A DNA stretch of 64,000 nt, taken from Toxoplasma gondii ME49 (taxonomy: Eukaryota > Apicomplexa > Conoidasida > Eucoccidiorida > Sarcocystidae). Each line of letters begins with the position of its first letter. Position 1 is the first letter of the stretch. Location of the stretch: NCBI RefSeq assembly GCF_000006565.2, contig NC_031476.1:2566458-2630457 (forward strand), written 5' to 3'. Made by a program: the position numbers and the translations under genes. Positions 13,778-27,900 of the stretch are shown in pieces. The notes under the pieces are model-generated. The model was not told where the DNA came from, did no database searches, and saw only the letters and a program-made list of their open reading frames with translations.

Positions 13778-16700
13778 CTACAAAACTGCCTTTCGCTTTT
13801 TCTGTTCCACTGTTTCAACTGAGAGTCCGTTTCTTGTTCGGGTAGCCAGAAGCTCTTCGACATCTTCCAAGCGACGCGGCACGACCTGCGGGGAAACGGC
13901 ACGGATCAAAACGGTAAATAAAGCAGCACAGAACCACTGGACGAAGCACGCACGCCTCAAGGGACAAACGCAACGACACAAAATGCAGGACGGGGCCCTG
14001 ACGATACAGGAAAACGCCAGAACACTCAAAACGATATCGCGACTAACGTGTCAACAAGGGGGGCAAATCGAGACGAAAAGTGCACGTTGGACACTCGAGT
14101 AAAATTCGGCACGATGAATGAACCTACCGCACACGCGTGAAAGCGCAAAATGGAACGAAGGCCACGAACACGCGAATCATTGAAGGGGAATTCCGCAGGA
14201 AAACGAAAAGTCATGCAGAGATTCAAAGTGACACCAACCAGAGAGCCCGGATGGAAACGTGGAAATGAACACAACGACAACGCTCCATGCAAACCAGAAA
14301 CAGATACCACTGGAGGTAAAACCGGACGACCTCACCCAGAACGTTGGCATAATAAACGCCCGCCACATCTATTTGCCTTTCTCTGTCCATAGATACATAA
14401 AGAACCATATATCTATATAAATATAATACAGTTTAGTAAACGCAGGTAGCCATTCACGTGAACTTGCCGTGAGGTTCTCGATGCCATCAGAAGTGACAAG
14501 GACGACGTCTTCAAGCCTAACTCCTCCGAGATGCATGTACTGCTTCAAGGAGGCTGCGTTGATCAAGCTGAAGAATCGACACAAAAAAAAGTGGTCCGAC
14601 AACCTGCGTGACGCATCTTCTTTCAAGTGAATCTGAATCTCCTAGCCACATGAAGTGATTATCTTCTCTAGCCCGCAGTACATACACATTCAGCTGTATG
14701 CACAGATATTCATGCATGCGAAGTATACTGATATGGTTAGACATATACAGTGACGGAGATCTTTGACCCGAGACATGAACAATACACGCTGAGAGAAGCA
14801 ACGTCTGGATTCGAAAAGCCGATAATTTATCAAGCACTGAAAACGCCTCTGTAAGATGACCGCTAGATCTGTCACAAATCACTCTCGTATGCGTGCCTGC
14901 TTCCGAAAAACGCTCCACATCCAGGTCGCCACCCTCCCAACGCAAACGCGTGATTAGCACTTCGCTTCGCATCCTCTGTGTGTATTTCGGCGTTCAATTG
15001 TTTTGCTCGTTCCACGCTTCCCACTCTCTACAGCTGTGGCAGTCCTCCTCCTTTTGAGTATTCGCTCCGTCTCCATCTCGTGGCACATCGCGTCTAACAC
15101 GTACCGACTTTGGGTCGGGTTGCTAAGAGCTTTGTCAATGAGAAATGGTACAAAATAACAACCTGACATAAACCACAAACACACCACTCATCGCGTGGCA
15201 ATGCTGCGGCTTACTCAAATATACAAATAGTATACGCAGGTATTCGTAGTCGTGCATATGCAATTGTCCCTACACAAAGGCTGGCACGGGTAGTCATCTT
15301 GGCTCTTCAGATCCTTCAACGTGGCTACTCGGACACTGATACCGTCAAACATAAAGCAGTCTCACTAGTACTATTGTCCTATCCCCTTACATTTCTGTAT
15401 ATTCACAACACACAAGAAAGCACGTCCTCCCTCGCCTCAGAAAACGACACGCGCAGCAGTCATGAGCGCAGGTTTCTCTGTGGGCCTTTCTCCTACGAAG
15501 GCTCCTTGTTTCTCCCCCCCTGGGCATATGCGGACACATCGATGCACGACATGCATGCCGTAGCTCGAGATGCTTCTCGCAGCGCTTTCGGTTCGTGGCT
15601 TTTTCTTCCTTTTCTCCGTTGGCACGACCACCGAGTCTGCGCGTTTGACCCTCCTGCCTCTCCCGCCCTTCCCCCCCTCCCACGCTCAGAGCAAGCCAGC
15701 AACGACAGGAAGCGGTTTTCGACGAGTCCGGCAGATGCCGTGTCCTGCGAGCATCGCTTCTGCTGCCTTTTGTGGTCTTGTATCAGCATGCAAACACACC
15801 TGGCTCCACCGTGATGACCATGTTTTCTTCGAGTTTTCGCGTAGTTCGCAGGTAGCAGAGACCGGGTTCCGAGCTTCGGGGATACTCAGGCGAGAAGCCG
15901 CCCACGTCATGCGTGTCCACGCCGAGAAGGTGCCCTAAGCCGTGGGGCATGAACACACTTCCCAAATGCGCGGCAATGCATGCTTCCAAAGGCCCATTGA
16001 GAACTCCCGCAGCCTGACCAGACAGAAGAGGACGCGAGACAGAAAAACGGGAACGAAACTGTGAGGCCACAACCGGACACCGTGAGAACGCATGCATGGC
16101 CTGTCCACGTGTGCAGAACTGTATGGCTTCGACAAAAGAGCAGCCGGACAAAGATGCTTCCAGAGTCGCAGGAAACGTCGTGTCCGATGTATAAAGAAAA
16201 ACCGACCGACACTTGAAACAAACTGTGGCAGGCGAATGGAGAAGGGGACACCACGGCTTGTCGAGCAAGTCAAAACTCAAAAAAAAGAGAAAGCCGAATC
16301 TGTAGAGAGCCCTTGAGTCGCCGAGACTCTCGAGTGACACGAGAAGCAGAGACACAAGTCGGAGAAGGGAAGCCCCGCACAGACAGGAGGAACAAGGATG
16401 TAGACGTTTGCTTTTCTTTCGTGTGAGTGATACGCACTGATGCAAACACGCAGTGATACGAGGCTATCGACGCCTCAGAAATGCTGGGGCGAGAGTGACG
16501 ATTTAATACCAACCGTGCTCTCAGTGAAACTCCCTTCACCTGATTTGTTTGAAAAGGAATTGCCGTAACGAAATAGTATGTAAGCAACTGGCTGGGCGAA
16601 GATTAGCAACTGCGTGGCGAGAGGAACCAGGCACACAGACACTGAACTGCAGCTTGCAGTCTGCAGCGAGGCCAACTAAAACGGTATATCCTTGTCTACA

Positions 16701-19700
16701 TGGACGCAGAAAGTGCCTGCGCTGGGAACCCGAAAAAAGGTGCTTTTACAAATAAACGTGTGTACTCTCTCAGAACATTGAATCTGGTTGCACGGAGGCA
16801 TTCATCATCAAAAGAGGCTCAGCGGTTGTCTGTGTACACAGCTGTCGACTGTGGGTGTAGTTTTTGGCGTCCAAACAAGAAGAAAGCGTGACTACCAGCC
16901 TTCTTACCAAAAGCCTCTCCAGAATTTTCTTCTCCGCCAACCGGTGCATGTCCGTCCACATGACTCCCGGCTTCATGGCCATTTCCACAGCTCTCTGGGC
17001 CTCGTAGGCGGCCTCATACACCACGCGCTGTTCCCGGCTGCATACGCCGTTCACGGGGTAGCTGAGTGTGATATCTGTCGAGTATCCACCGTACTCTCCC
17101 CCCTGTTGGAGAGTAAAAACGAGAGACATCCAGGGACATAACGAGGGAAGCTCCGCCTGCTAAAGGCAAACTGAAACACTGCAGTAAACGGGGTAACACG
17201 GACATGGTTCGGAGCGAGATCTGCCAATCACTTCGACTGTGTCCTGCCAAGAACAAGATCGACTCTCGCGCATGGGTGGGCATCGGAACAGCGTCACCTC
17301 TTTTCTCCCACTCGAGAAACGTGTATTCTGCGCTTGACAATACGCTCTTTCAACACAAACTCTGCGATAAAGACGACGTCAAACAAAGTTCTAGTCGCTT
17401 CAGTAGACGACGGGTTGAGTGAACTAGAAACCCACACCGCGCGGCTGCGCCTGCGATCAAACCTGCCAAGACACAGCAATGCCGCCTCCTCAACTGCGCC
17501 TATTCCGAAATCGAACTATGGTTCAGCGTTTGCACTTGCATGTTGACTAGAGAAAAACTCCAGTCTCTCACCATGTCGAACAAAAGCATATCGCCGCACT
17601 TGATCACTCCGTCGTTCGGGCGCCCAGCGTGGCCGTAGTGTAGTATCGCTCCGTGAGGCCCGGCGCTGTTCACAAAGGAGGCCAATGCGTCATTGCGTTT
17701 AGGAGGCGAACGCGATTGTTGTCCTTACTTCTTCAATGTGGCATGCTATTTGAAGTTGTGCCTGCCTTTCAAATACCTCTGTCGCCTTCGTCAGTTACTT
17801 GGACTGGCCTTGCTCAATGATGAAACGTCATTCCTAGACGTTGGCCGGTGAGCATCGGACAACCGAGCCTGTGGCTCTTTATGCGGTTCCCTGTCGGTTC
17901 AGTTCCCACGGTCTCATTCCAGTCCCGTCTGCCACTGCAGCGCTTTTCTGGCTTCTTTCTCTTCCCACTGTTCCAAACTCTCATCACTCGTTTTACGTTC
18001 CTCTCACCAACAAATACAGTCGTAGGCCACGTGTCTAGCTCCGCCAGCGTAGTGCACGAAGGCACGGAAAAGGGCCTCTCCCTGGCCTTCTACCATCCCA
18101 GGGTAAATATTCCGCATCACAAACGTGTGTCCTTGAGACGAAACGAGGCACGCAGCTCGAAGATAGTCGCGTTCCAGTTCTGTCTGCATGCACACGCGGA
18201 GACATCCCAACCAGAGCCATTGGAAGTTCGGACGCCTCTACTGGCTCGGTCGCTGAAGTAGTCCAAAGAAAGCGAGCAGCGTCATGCTAGCGATTATGTG
18301 CAGATGTGTCGCCTTGATGAGCACCTCCTGTCTTTGCAACACACTTCCCTTTCTCTTCGTTTGTACGATCTGGAACTACCAGAAGCCATATGTCTTGAAG
18401 AGCATTGTGAGACGCGCTCCCAGACGACGGCACCGCAGAAACGCGACGGGCTTCTACTCGACCCAGGTGCACAATTACTGTCGGAATCATTACTTCGTGC
18501 ATGCACGCAGAAAAACGGACGACGCACAGATGCATGAATCTGCCAGATCCTATATGAATGCATCTATCTGTATGTGGAGATGTGGACGCAGATGTACACG
18601 GACTGAGTCGCATAAGGCAACGCGTGATTTACACACATGTACGTATAGGTGAATACGCATGCGTATGACGCTGAGGCGAGACCCCCGGATTACCCAGAGA
18701 ATACACTGTCACTGGTTAAATCCCAGCATAGCACGTGCCCATCATATCGAAGCAATTACAGATGTGCGCACAGAGATGCATACGTAAAGAGAGAGAGAGC
18801 ACGAGAGAGATTGATGCAGATCGACAGATAGATATACATGGAGACAGAGAGACACAGATGCTTAGAAAGAAAGAAAACGATATTGATACAGACACAGATA
18901 GACGGATACAGATAGAGCAACGCGTGGAGAGGCGTGTATATTCGTGATGTAGTGTGCTGCTTTGTGGGGAGGCTGGCGTGCGATGTAGGCCAAGGGCTGA
19001 CCTTATGAACCCGACATTCTGCCAGGAGATCGTAGAGAAACTGAGAATCATCGATCGAAGAAATGCCGAGGTCACGCGCGACAGCTGGAGGCTCCACTAG
19101 TCGATCGCTGTCGCTGTTTTGTCCACGCAGAACAAGGAGGTGACTAATGTGTCTTTTCTGAAAGAAACATCGCAGACCAAAAGCGCCCTCCGCGTCTGTT
19201 CTCCTTCCTTGTTCCGGCTCCGATGTGTGTCGGAAGGGGCCCGCATACATTTACGTAAAAGTAGTCACATTCTCTTCATCGCGACTCATTTTCTGGAGCA
19301 CAAGTGACAAGGGGAAGCAGGATTTGCGTAGACAGGATACATTAGTCTGGTGCAAGGAAATGGAGAGCTCAACGCGGGTCCGTCTCTCACTGGCAACGCG
19401 ACGAAACAATCGGACCCTCGTGGATGGGTATATGTGTCTCTATGTCAGCTCTGTCATGTCGACAGCAGGCGAGCAACGATTGGTCAATGTCAAACGGTAA
19501 CAGCACATTCTTGTCGATGCTATCCCCGGTATCAGGGCCGCCACGTGCGCCACATATAGATACTTCCATATGCACGTCAACTTTTAATTAGAACCTATTT
19601 ATACGTATATACGTGCATTTATCTTGTGATACCATCGGTCTCAAGATGTTCCAAGGAGAGCATTAAACAGAAAAGTGAAAATGCATGGACAGAAGGGGAG

Positions 19701-21347
19701 ATCAGGCCACTGGACGTTGCTGCCCAGTGGCGATACACCGTGTAGGCCTGCGGCCCGCGTTTTACGAGACGCGTGAGGTAGAAGAAGAAAGTGGAACTAC
19801 CGCATGCTTCGACACGTGAGACAGACGGAAAATGTACGTCGTGATCCTTACTTTCAGCTCCTCTCGAATTTCCTGGAGACCCTCTTTGTAGACGACGGCT
19901 CCGTCAAGGCCGTACCGCTGCATGTACCACTCAGCCGCCCGCGGGGGTCCCATGAATCTGAGAACGCCACGCAGTCGAAATAGGTCCCCTGTGTGAGCAG
20001 AAATCACGTTCTCGACCTGAAAACTGTGACACGTTCCCTGTATGCAACGGCCTTCTCTCCCACCATCAGCTCCCACAACGTGAGCGGTCGCGTCAACCAA
20101 ACCCGCTGCTCTTTTGACGTAGTTCTATCTGTGGCAGCTCTGCTCCGTCTGTCTCCCTGAGACCTCTGCGGTGCTCGGATTTGGGCGAAGACGCTATCTG
20201 TTGGTCCACGACAGCAGTGAAGAAGATGCATTATGCCCAGAGGCCTTCTGAAAAACAAGTTCAATTCCGACACGAAGAGCAGGTCTCCCTGATGTCCTCT
20301 GGCGCTCGCCGTTTCGGCGTTGTCTCTCTCATGTAGATGTTGTCTGTTCGTTCACCTGTGCTCTCGAGTTCCGGGTTGTTGTGTTTAAGACTTTCCGCAG
20401 TCGTGTGTAATGTCTAGACACTGTGATCGACAGTCAATTCACAGTTCACACTGCGCGTTGACTCCCTCTTCTTATCCGACTCTTCTTGATTCTTCTCTCT
20501 GATGTCTCGTTTGTCACCAACAATCTGTTATTTCTATTGCTCCGCACCATCTGTTGCGCCTCTGACGGTTCTACCTCGCGCCTTGCCCCTTACCTTTGGT
20601 ACTCGGGTGAAGTCCACGGCACAAACAGCACCGCCTGGCGTCGGCTGAAGTCGAGCAATCCGAATACGTCGGCTTCATTGACGCCAAAGAGATATCGGAA
20701 GAACTGCTCTTGTCGAAACACGGCTTTGTCGCAGTCAGCTACGAAACGCGAAGAATAAGACGTCTCCAGAACGCAATTCCATCGGTACCTGCGTATGTAT
20801 CCAATCTCCACAGATACCCTTTTTTCTCGTCAGCTCCCCCTCTGGCTGTTGTCGACCGTGTTCGGGTTCTCTGCCTACGCTGGTCGATCCTCGAACGCCG
20901 TGTTCCTTCGGTCTCCCCGCAGTCGTTGGTCTGGTTTTCACCACCGTCTTCATTTCCGCTTCTCTCTTTTTGATTCGTCTCCAGCGAGTTTACAAGCTCA
21001 CATTGGTCGCTCTTTCCCCCCGCGTTCTCCCATTTCCTACGGTATTATGTAGTGTCCGGGTGCTGAACCGAGTTGGCAGTGGGACAGGAGGAGTTGGGAA
21101 ACATGCCCAGGGCGAACAGAAATGTACACGAATCAAGCAGGCGATGATACTAGGGAAGGACGAGACACTGAGAAGTGGCTCTTTCTGTTGATGCGGACAA
21201 GAAACAGAGACGAGACTTACCTGAGTAAAACGCCCAATCAGCAGCAGAGCCACCCTGGAAGAAAGCAGCCACATTCCGCTCGGTGTCTTTCACAGTTTGT
21301 CTGGACATCTGCCCCTTCTCATAGGCCTTGAATACAGCGTCGCGAAC
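13778..21347 (-). CDS. PEPD: Xaa-Pro dipeptidase (prolidase), 5' end incomplete
   Basis: Cytosolic metallopeptidase (M24B) that cleaves dipeptides with C-terminal proline. Twelve phase-consistent minus-strand exons were joined: 21347-21221, 20738-20594, 19957-19852, 19157-19002, 18183-18008, 17665-17572, 17102-16908, 16013-15800, 15162-15105, 14567-14468, 13885-13778, with similarity to human PEPD from its N-terminal third to the end. The metal ligands are all visible: the first Asp in [10 protein letters not shown], the second in STDITLSY, the His in [18 protein letters not shown], the Glu in ITVEPG and the Glu in GGVRLED. The reading frame ends [13 protein letters not shown] plus a basic tail. 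The intron before the last exon has a GC donor. The start codon is missing: the first exon given begins at an acceptor, and a 25-nt micro-exon at 21659-21635 fits the phase and may precede it. Listed segments number eleven; the upstream exon(s) would complete the gene. Confidence 0.9.
13886..14467 (-). other. GC-AG intron in the prolidase gene
   Basis: The exon ending at 14468 is followed by GCAAGT instead of GTAAGT. The acceptor before 13885 is TTTCCCCGCAG. The join is phase 0 and links ..IENLT to VVPRR.., which aligns with the LTCVPRT segment near the C-terminus of human prolidase. No GT donor nearby keeps this frame. Confidence 0.7.
18783..18930. repeat. Degenerate GA/GATA-rich tract
   Basis: Purine-rich degenerate repeats of GAGA, ACAGATAG and AGAAAG type on the plus strand, inside the prolidase intron between 18184 and 19001. 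Confidence 0.6.
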
Positions 21348-24300
21348 CTGAGAGGGAGAACACGGAGGCATTGGAACAGGCGCCGCATGCGCGAGAACAG
21401 CCACAAATAGAAACAGCTGCAAACCAGTCCAGTGAAGTCTGCATTGTCTGTTTGCCACGCTCCAGCTCAGGGACACTTGAACCCCACCTTTCACGTAAGA
21501 CGGAAGGCCTGACAGGGTAACGTACAAGGCATAGAGGACGAACGTCAACGGAGATGAACACGCGCAGACTCGCGTTAAAGCAATTGAGGGAATGTGAAAT
21601 GAAAGGCGACTGAATCCAGTGAAGAGTCACTCACAGTCAGCGCCTCGACACGACCATTTCTGCAGAAAAAACGAGGGTCGGAGATAATACAGAAGCACCT
21701 CAAATCTGAGCCTCATGAAATGCTTAACCCAACCCTGAGAGCCTACAAGACGGAGGCAAGCGCGAAAAGTCAGTCCGAATGGGTCAAGCAAACGCCTAGA
21801 TTTCGCCAAAATGAGACAAGCAAGAGACAAGCAGAATGCTCACTTGACGCGTCCTCGCAGCTATTGTTTTGTAACTCGTCAGATACGCATGAAGGTGTCT
21901 GTGAGCCTCGCTCTGCCGGACATCTTCCAGAGTCGCGGGCCAATGCAGCCAGGGCTTGTGTGCCTGGTGCTCGATTCGCGCATTCTCTTGTCCTGGAGTG
22001 TGTGTAAATCCCGTGGGGTGCCGCATGTGTTTCTCGAGAGTCGACCGCAGAGACGGGGGCTCCTCTTCAGGGGCAGAAAAGCTACTCTGGGCACCGCACC
22101 AAGAGATCGAAATAGGGTTGGAGGTGCAGTTTGCGTCGGAGGGACAACAGGAAGGGAGCGCCATTTTCCCCTACGCCTCTAAGTGAGCGAGTGCATCGAA
22201 ATGAGAGACTGTGAAGGAAGAAGAAGAGCAAGGGGCGGATGAAGGCAGATCCACGGAAAAGTGAAGCAGACGGCGTCAAGTGCAAACAAGAGCTTCAAGA
22301 GTGAAGAAGCGATGAAAGAAAGAGGAGAGCAGGAGAGGATCTCAGAGGTCGAAGGGGAGGGGAGACAAAGAAAAAGTAAACAGGCTGTTGTTTGGGAGAC
22401 AAGTTTCGAGTAGAAAAAGTGTGGATCTCTCCACTCAGTCTCAAAGGCAGAAGAACTGCTGTCGAGGCAACATGCAAGCAACGAGAGAATCTTGGTCAAG
22501 TGCAGAAAAGCGGAACGCGTAAGCGGAACCTCGACGGTAAACACGTCTTACACTTCTGCAAAGTAGACCACAGCACTGTCCTGTAGAAAAAAAACCTACA
22601 CGACGACACTCGAGCAATGTGAAAGCTGTGCAATGAATCACTCTAAAGTCACTAGAGCGGTTCTCACCTGGTCCGGAGAGACCAGCTAGCAGCTAGAGAA
22701 AGACCAACGGAAAACAGTACCTCACTTCGCCCGGTTTCAGCTCTCCACAGTTCCAGCAGAAGACAGTAAAACAGTAAACGCAAAAGACTGGGGAAAGCAA
22801 ATAATTCTGACGCGGACGCTGAGGGCTGACGTAGTCGCATGCAACGGTCCAGCACACGCAAGTTCTGCGTCTAGCGCAGACACATTGGTACATTTGTGCT
22901 CTCGACAGCTTTAACACTTCATAACGGAGACACGTGCACACATCTGAGCCAAACCCTGTCGTACGGAATATTTCCTCGACAACCGGTGTGAGAATCTTGG
23001 TGTCCCTTCCATGTTGACACCCAGTTGTATGCATGCGCATCAAGAGTCAGCGTGTCGCCGCATGGCTTGCCTTGGGCTCGACAGCCCTGCCCATAAACGT
23101 CCTTTCTCTGTGTGTCAGAGCTGATTCTGTTTTTCGTGTTCTGAACGGGTTCCTGTTGATAATAGTGCTCAGATAGTTGTCCCTCACGTAGCAAACGTGT
23201 GACCTTTGAGTCTCGAGGTTAAAAAAGACAGAGGTGGTGAATGTAGAGATTGTCAGATAACCGCGAAAACCTCTGTAAACCCGCTGCCCATCAGCTGTTG
23301 TCAGGCCAGCTGACTGCGCAGTAGCCGCTGTTCTCCAGGTGCAGTTTCCTACATGAAGAACAGCTGGAATTGAAGTAAACATGGATGTGCTGTCAGTGCT
23401 CACAAACTGGTCTTAAAGGTATCTGTCATCGTTTCGTATGGGATAATTTGCTGGTGCATCTGGTCAAGGTATTCAGGGAAGACACTTCCGTATCCTTCTG
23501 GTTCGCCAGAGTTCTGCCATCCCCGTATCCTGGAAGCAGCTCATTTGTCTAAATTTTCCAGTCGAGAAAACATTCGGTTTCAACGCGAATCGAGAGAGGT
23601 AGGATGGCTTTTCAATAGTCTGCCAATACTGACCACCAACGCTTCTGACGTGGAAAGGACTTTGTGTGAGTCGAAATAATCCTATTTCATGCACTTTTGT
23701 GTTATGGAGTAGGTAGCATGCTAAGAGCTCTTTTGCTCGCGGTGTTAAATCAGAAATCGTTTTCCTCTGCATGACGTGATCTGACTCGACCCTACACGAG
23801 CCAAATCCGTAGGTCGAACGGCTTAGTCAGCCCAGCAAACGTGTCACATCATCCGGCGGAGCGCTGATTGTGCCTTAAGATACCCGCACTCTTCTTTATT
23901 CAACTGCTTGTGGCTCCTGAAGTTTCAAGCGAGTCACAAAGTATGATGAATTTCCGGTCGCTGTAGTTCCTCAGGTGGCGCAGTTGTGTCAGGGACGCAG
24001 CCGTTGCTTTAAAAGCTCGAAGATGAGGTTCGTGGACCAGGCAGAGGACATATCCCTGAACAGCATTTACTCTAAATGTGGCGGTCGATATTGCCCTTGG
24101 TCTATATTTTGGTTTATTTTTTGGTCTCCAGACAAAGGCTGGCAGATGAGAAACCGATGAGTCATAACGACACACTCAAATACGGCAGTCCCAGTGGACG
24201 GGGCTCTGTCCTGCCCCACAGTTAAACGCGGCGCCGAGTTAGCTTACCTCTGTTTCTGGGTTTCCGATGTGGTTGTCTGAGTCCGTTGACTGTGTGCTTG

Positions 24301-24998
24301 TGTTGCAGGCATTTCCTATGTGGAGGCTTAGGAGCGAGGAACGGGAATCTACGCTGCTACACCCATGTTCCTGTTGCGAGTCCTGAGCACTGCTCTATCC
24401 TCGTGGCAAAGTGAACAAGCGAACCGGATGTCTTCTGCATTGTCAATGGGTTTTTGCTTGGTCGCAATGCTGCTGAACAAACTATCAGAACGAAAGAGCG
24501 CATTCCAGATGCAGCAAGCGTATCGTTGGCAAGGAAGCACGAACAACAACCTACGAAAACTGATTGGTTTGACAGTCCGAGAGAAGCAACACTGGCAGTC
24601 GCATCGTTTACATAGCCAAGCGGCCGCTGTCATGATTCATTTTTTTCATCAGCAACCTGAAACTCTCTCCTTGGGTCAGCATGGTCCAGCGGGCACGCAA
24701 ACTCCTGAGTTTCTAAAGGGTCCCTCCTGTCAGCCACGGAAGCTCCAAACGAGGAGTTTGTAGTCGCTGTGTCGCACTCTCTTGCTGTTACTGCTCCAGT
24801 TGAAACATAGTCCCCGCCTGTGAGCTCGCCTACTTTGCGACAGCAATAATGATAGACTCGAGGATAACGAATCTAAGACACAAAAAAAAGTAAAGTGCTC
24901 TTTTGTTTTCTACACCCAACAGAAGCTTTCTCCGTCTCCTTGTCGACAGGGGTTGATGCTGATACAAGTGGCAGTCCTTGTCCTCACGAGGGCAGAAA
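21348..24998. other. Prolidase 5' end and upstream region of the EF-hand/C2 gene
   Basis: The left part must contain the missing prolidase start. A candidate 25-nt exon (21659-21635) is flanked by TTTTTTCTGCAG and GTGAGT and keeps the phase. No start exon could be chosen upstream; the minus-strand ATG at 22162-22164 is one option without similarity support. From about 22200 to 24998 no gene is supported. This part contains a purine-rich stretch (22200-22380) and probably the promoter and 5' UTR of the gene starting at 24999. Confidence 0.4.
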
Positions 24999-27900
24999 AT
25001 GGGGCAGGCGTTTTCGACAGCGAATGTCTCTTTTTGTCGGACGGATATTCCTGTCAACATCCTCAAGACTCTGGCAGGATGGGACTATGATCGCATCTGC
25101 AACGCATGGGCTTCACTTATCATCAGCGATGAAGCCCACACGGCGGCAGACGGCACACCTCAGATTTTTCTCGCTGATCTGCCGAAGCTGCAACGCATCA
25201 CTGGACTCAGCAAAAGTGACGCGGAGCACATTGGACAACTTTTCAGCATCCGCACCACCAACGCTTCTGGGTCGCCCCTGCCGTACATGACAACGTCTTC
25301 AACAAGTGCGTCGAGTCACAGAACTCGAGAGACCTGCCGACGATTGTCAACTAGCATGTCCTCCGAGGCACACGCTGCAGTCTATCCCATGCTCGAAATT
25401 CTGATGGTGACAGTCGTTCTGGGCAATTTGCATAGGCTTACAAAGTTGTCATTGATCTTCTCCCTCTTTGATGTAAAAGGTGAAGGAAGCCTCTCTGAAG
25501 CCGAGTTCTTCTTGATGTGCTACTTCGTTTTCCGGGGGCTCGCAAAGGCAGTGAAACGGCCGATTCCAGGATATGCGTCCATTGAGCCTCTCGTACTCTC
25601 CACCTTCGACGAGTTGCAGAACGCGCAGTGTGGTACCAAGCACGGAAGTGTAATTAGCAATGTGGTTGGAGGTCACAATGAAGAAGCCGATACTAAGTCG
25701 GACCTACAGAAAGATGTTCCGGATGTGTCAGTGGGGGCATTCCCGAAAAAGGCCCCGTCTGATTTTGTAGGACGCGGTGCCAGCAGAATAACGAGCCGCG
25801 AAGAGGCAGAGAGGACAACTGCTTTAGTGGAGCAGCTGTTCGCCAAAAAAAAAGCAAGTGGTAGACAAAAACTGTGCTGTAGACGAGAGATGACAATCGG
25901 CGAGTTCATTAAGTTAACTCTAAAACCAGGGAGTGCGATCGACATTATTTTCAAGGGCATGCAAGGGGATTGCACGCTCAGTATAGCCTCGAATCTAGCG
26001 TTCAGGCATTCGCATCAATTTCAAACGCGTCTGTTTCAAAATGTTTTTCTCGTGCATCAATGGCTTCAAGACAAGGCTACAGACAGGGTTTCCAACGGCC
26101 ACATCCGACTGACAGATCTTGTCGCCGTCTGTCTCGACCTCTGTGAGAAGTCCGCGGATATTGTCCGAGAAGTGTACAATGTGATTGCCACGGACAAGCG
26201 CATGGCGCTACAAGGCATGGTACATATTGAAGTGGCGCCTGCATGCGAGTCAGGGACTCTGGGGGTCTTCGCAACATGTGCACAAAGCTCTTCTAATGTA
26301 GACTTAGTAGCTGGTGATGGCGACGATGAGACGCTCCAGGCTGAAACAGGCACCGTCGTGTCGAGGACAGGTCGACGCAAGATTCCCGCCTACATTCTAA
26401 CAGGCATTCTAGTAGACCATCACATCCGCCGGCAGCTCAGGCACTGGTGGCCACAGTTGCGTGTCGAGAGCGCTTTTGACACCTTTCCTGAGAAGCGGCT
26501 GGTGTTCAAGAAACTCATGGATGTCTTCTCCAGCCGACTTTTTGGAAGCCCTGTGCGGGGGGCAACCCGACTAAAATGCCGTATCAACAGCGCTGAGGAA
26601 CTTAAAATTCGCTCCGTTATCCAGGGTGGACAGGAACCATGGATTGAGATCTCGGTAACACAAGGATACGACAACGGCAGGGGTCCGCCTATTCGCGTGA
26701 TGGGGGAAGCAAAGACGCGGCCGCTGACAGCTACTGTAGAGGACGGCAGCGTCGACTGGAATGAAGAGATTGATATCGAACTACCTGATGTCAGGGACAA
26801 TTATTACCTCATCCTAACAGTCAAATGCAATGCATCTGACAGCGATGTGGTGGCTGTTGGAAGGGGCTCCCTGCTACTTTCGGATCTAGATGCCACGGGA
26901 AAATGGTCCGACACTACGTTTCACATCACACCTTCACACTCACCTGCGGTGTACTTTACTTCGGAAACTCCGCGAATAGATTGCTCACTACTTCTCGAAC
27001 CTGCGAGTCCTTCAGCAGCCCCGGGGACAACCATAGAATGCAGCCCGTCCCGCCTGAACGGTCTAGACATGCATGTTCGGGACGTGGTCCATCTCGACTG
27101 TTGTACAGTCTCACTTCACTTGGAGAATGGTCACCACTCATTCTCAACAAGCGATTCCAATGATATGTCGTCAGTTGCAGTATCCATTGGCATCGCTTAC
27201 CAGGGGAAACCAGTTGCCGGAATTGCCTACTTCCCTTTCGCGGAATCTCAATCTCTCGTAAGCTTTACCGAGTATGGAATTCTTTCTCCCGTTTTCTGGA
27301 AAGATCCAACTACATCCCAGATTGAAGTGCCTGCGAGGCCTTCGAAATACTCTTGTAGGCGGCGCAGCTTCCTTCAGCGCTCTCGACGCTCCTCTCGTGT
27401 TACAGGCAACAGCAACGACGCCGTACAACGAAGAGCCTCGCAAGATTCTTCAGAAAGCATCGAAACGATACAACGGCCTACTGTTGGCGGCAGAGAGAGA
27501 TCGCAAAGTGATTACAGCCTGATCCCGTCCCCACAGAGGCATTCCGGCAGGCGTCGACGAAGTACAGGAGAGACCGGCATGACGTCGGAGCTGCCAGGCG
27601 CATTGCAGACGGGGAAGAGCTTGAGTTCGCGCAGAATATCGACGCAGGGCCGTTGCACCATTCCCACGGGCAAAGTGCCCATCTCACTTCGTTTCCTTGA
27701 TGCAAAGGACTTTTTCCTCTACCTGACGGAAAATGCATTTAACCGTGAGCGCCCTATCCTTCTTAGCTCTGGCAAGGGCGTGCTCGACCGAATCAAGCCA
27801 TTGCTGAAGCAGTCTGCGAGGGTACCCACCATCCAGACCGCCGCCGGTAGCCCTCTTAAAGTCGCCCGTTTAGGTACGCATGTGCCATTATTGAGTAGTC

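Noticed and set aside
16092..16316. Plus-strand frame inside the prolidase gene
   Set aside because: Lies antisense in a prolidase intron, no supporting feature.
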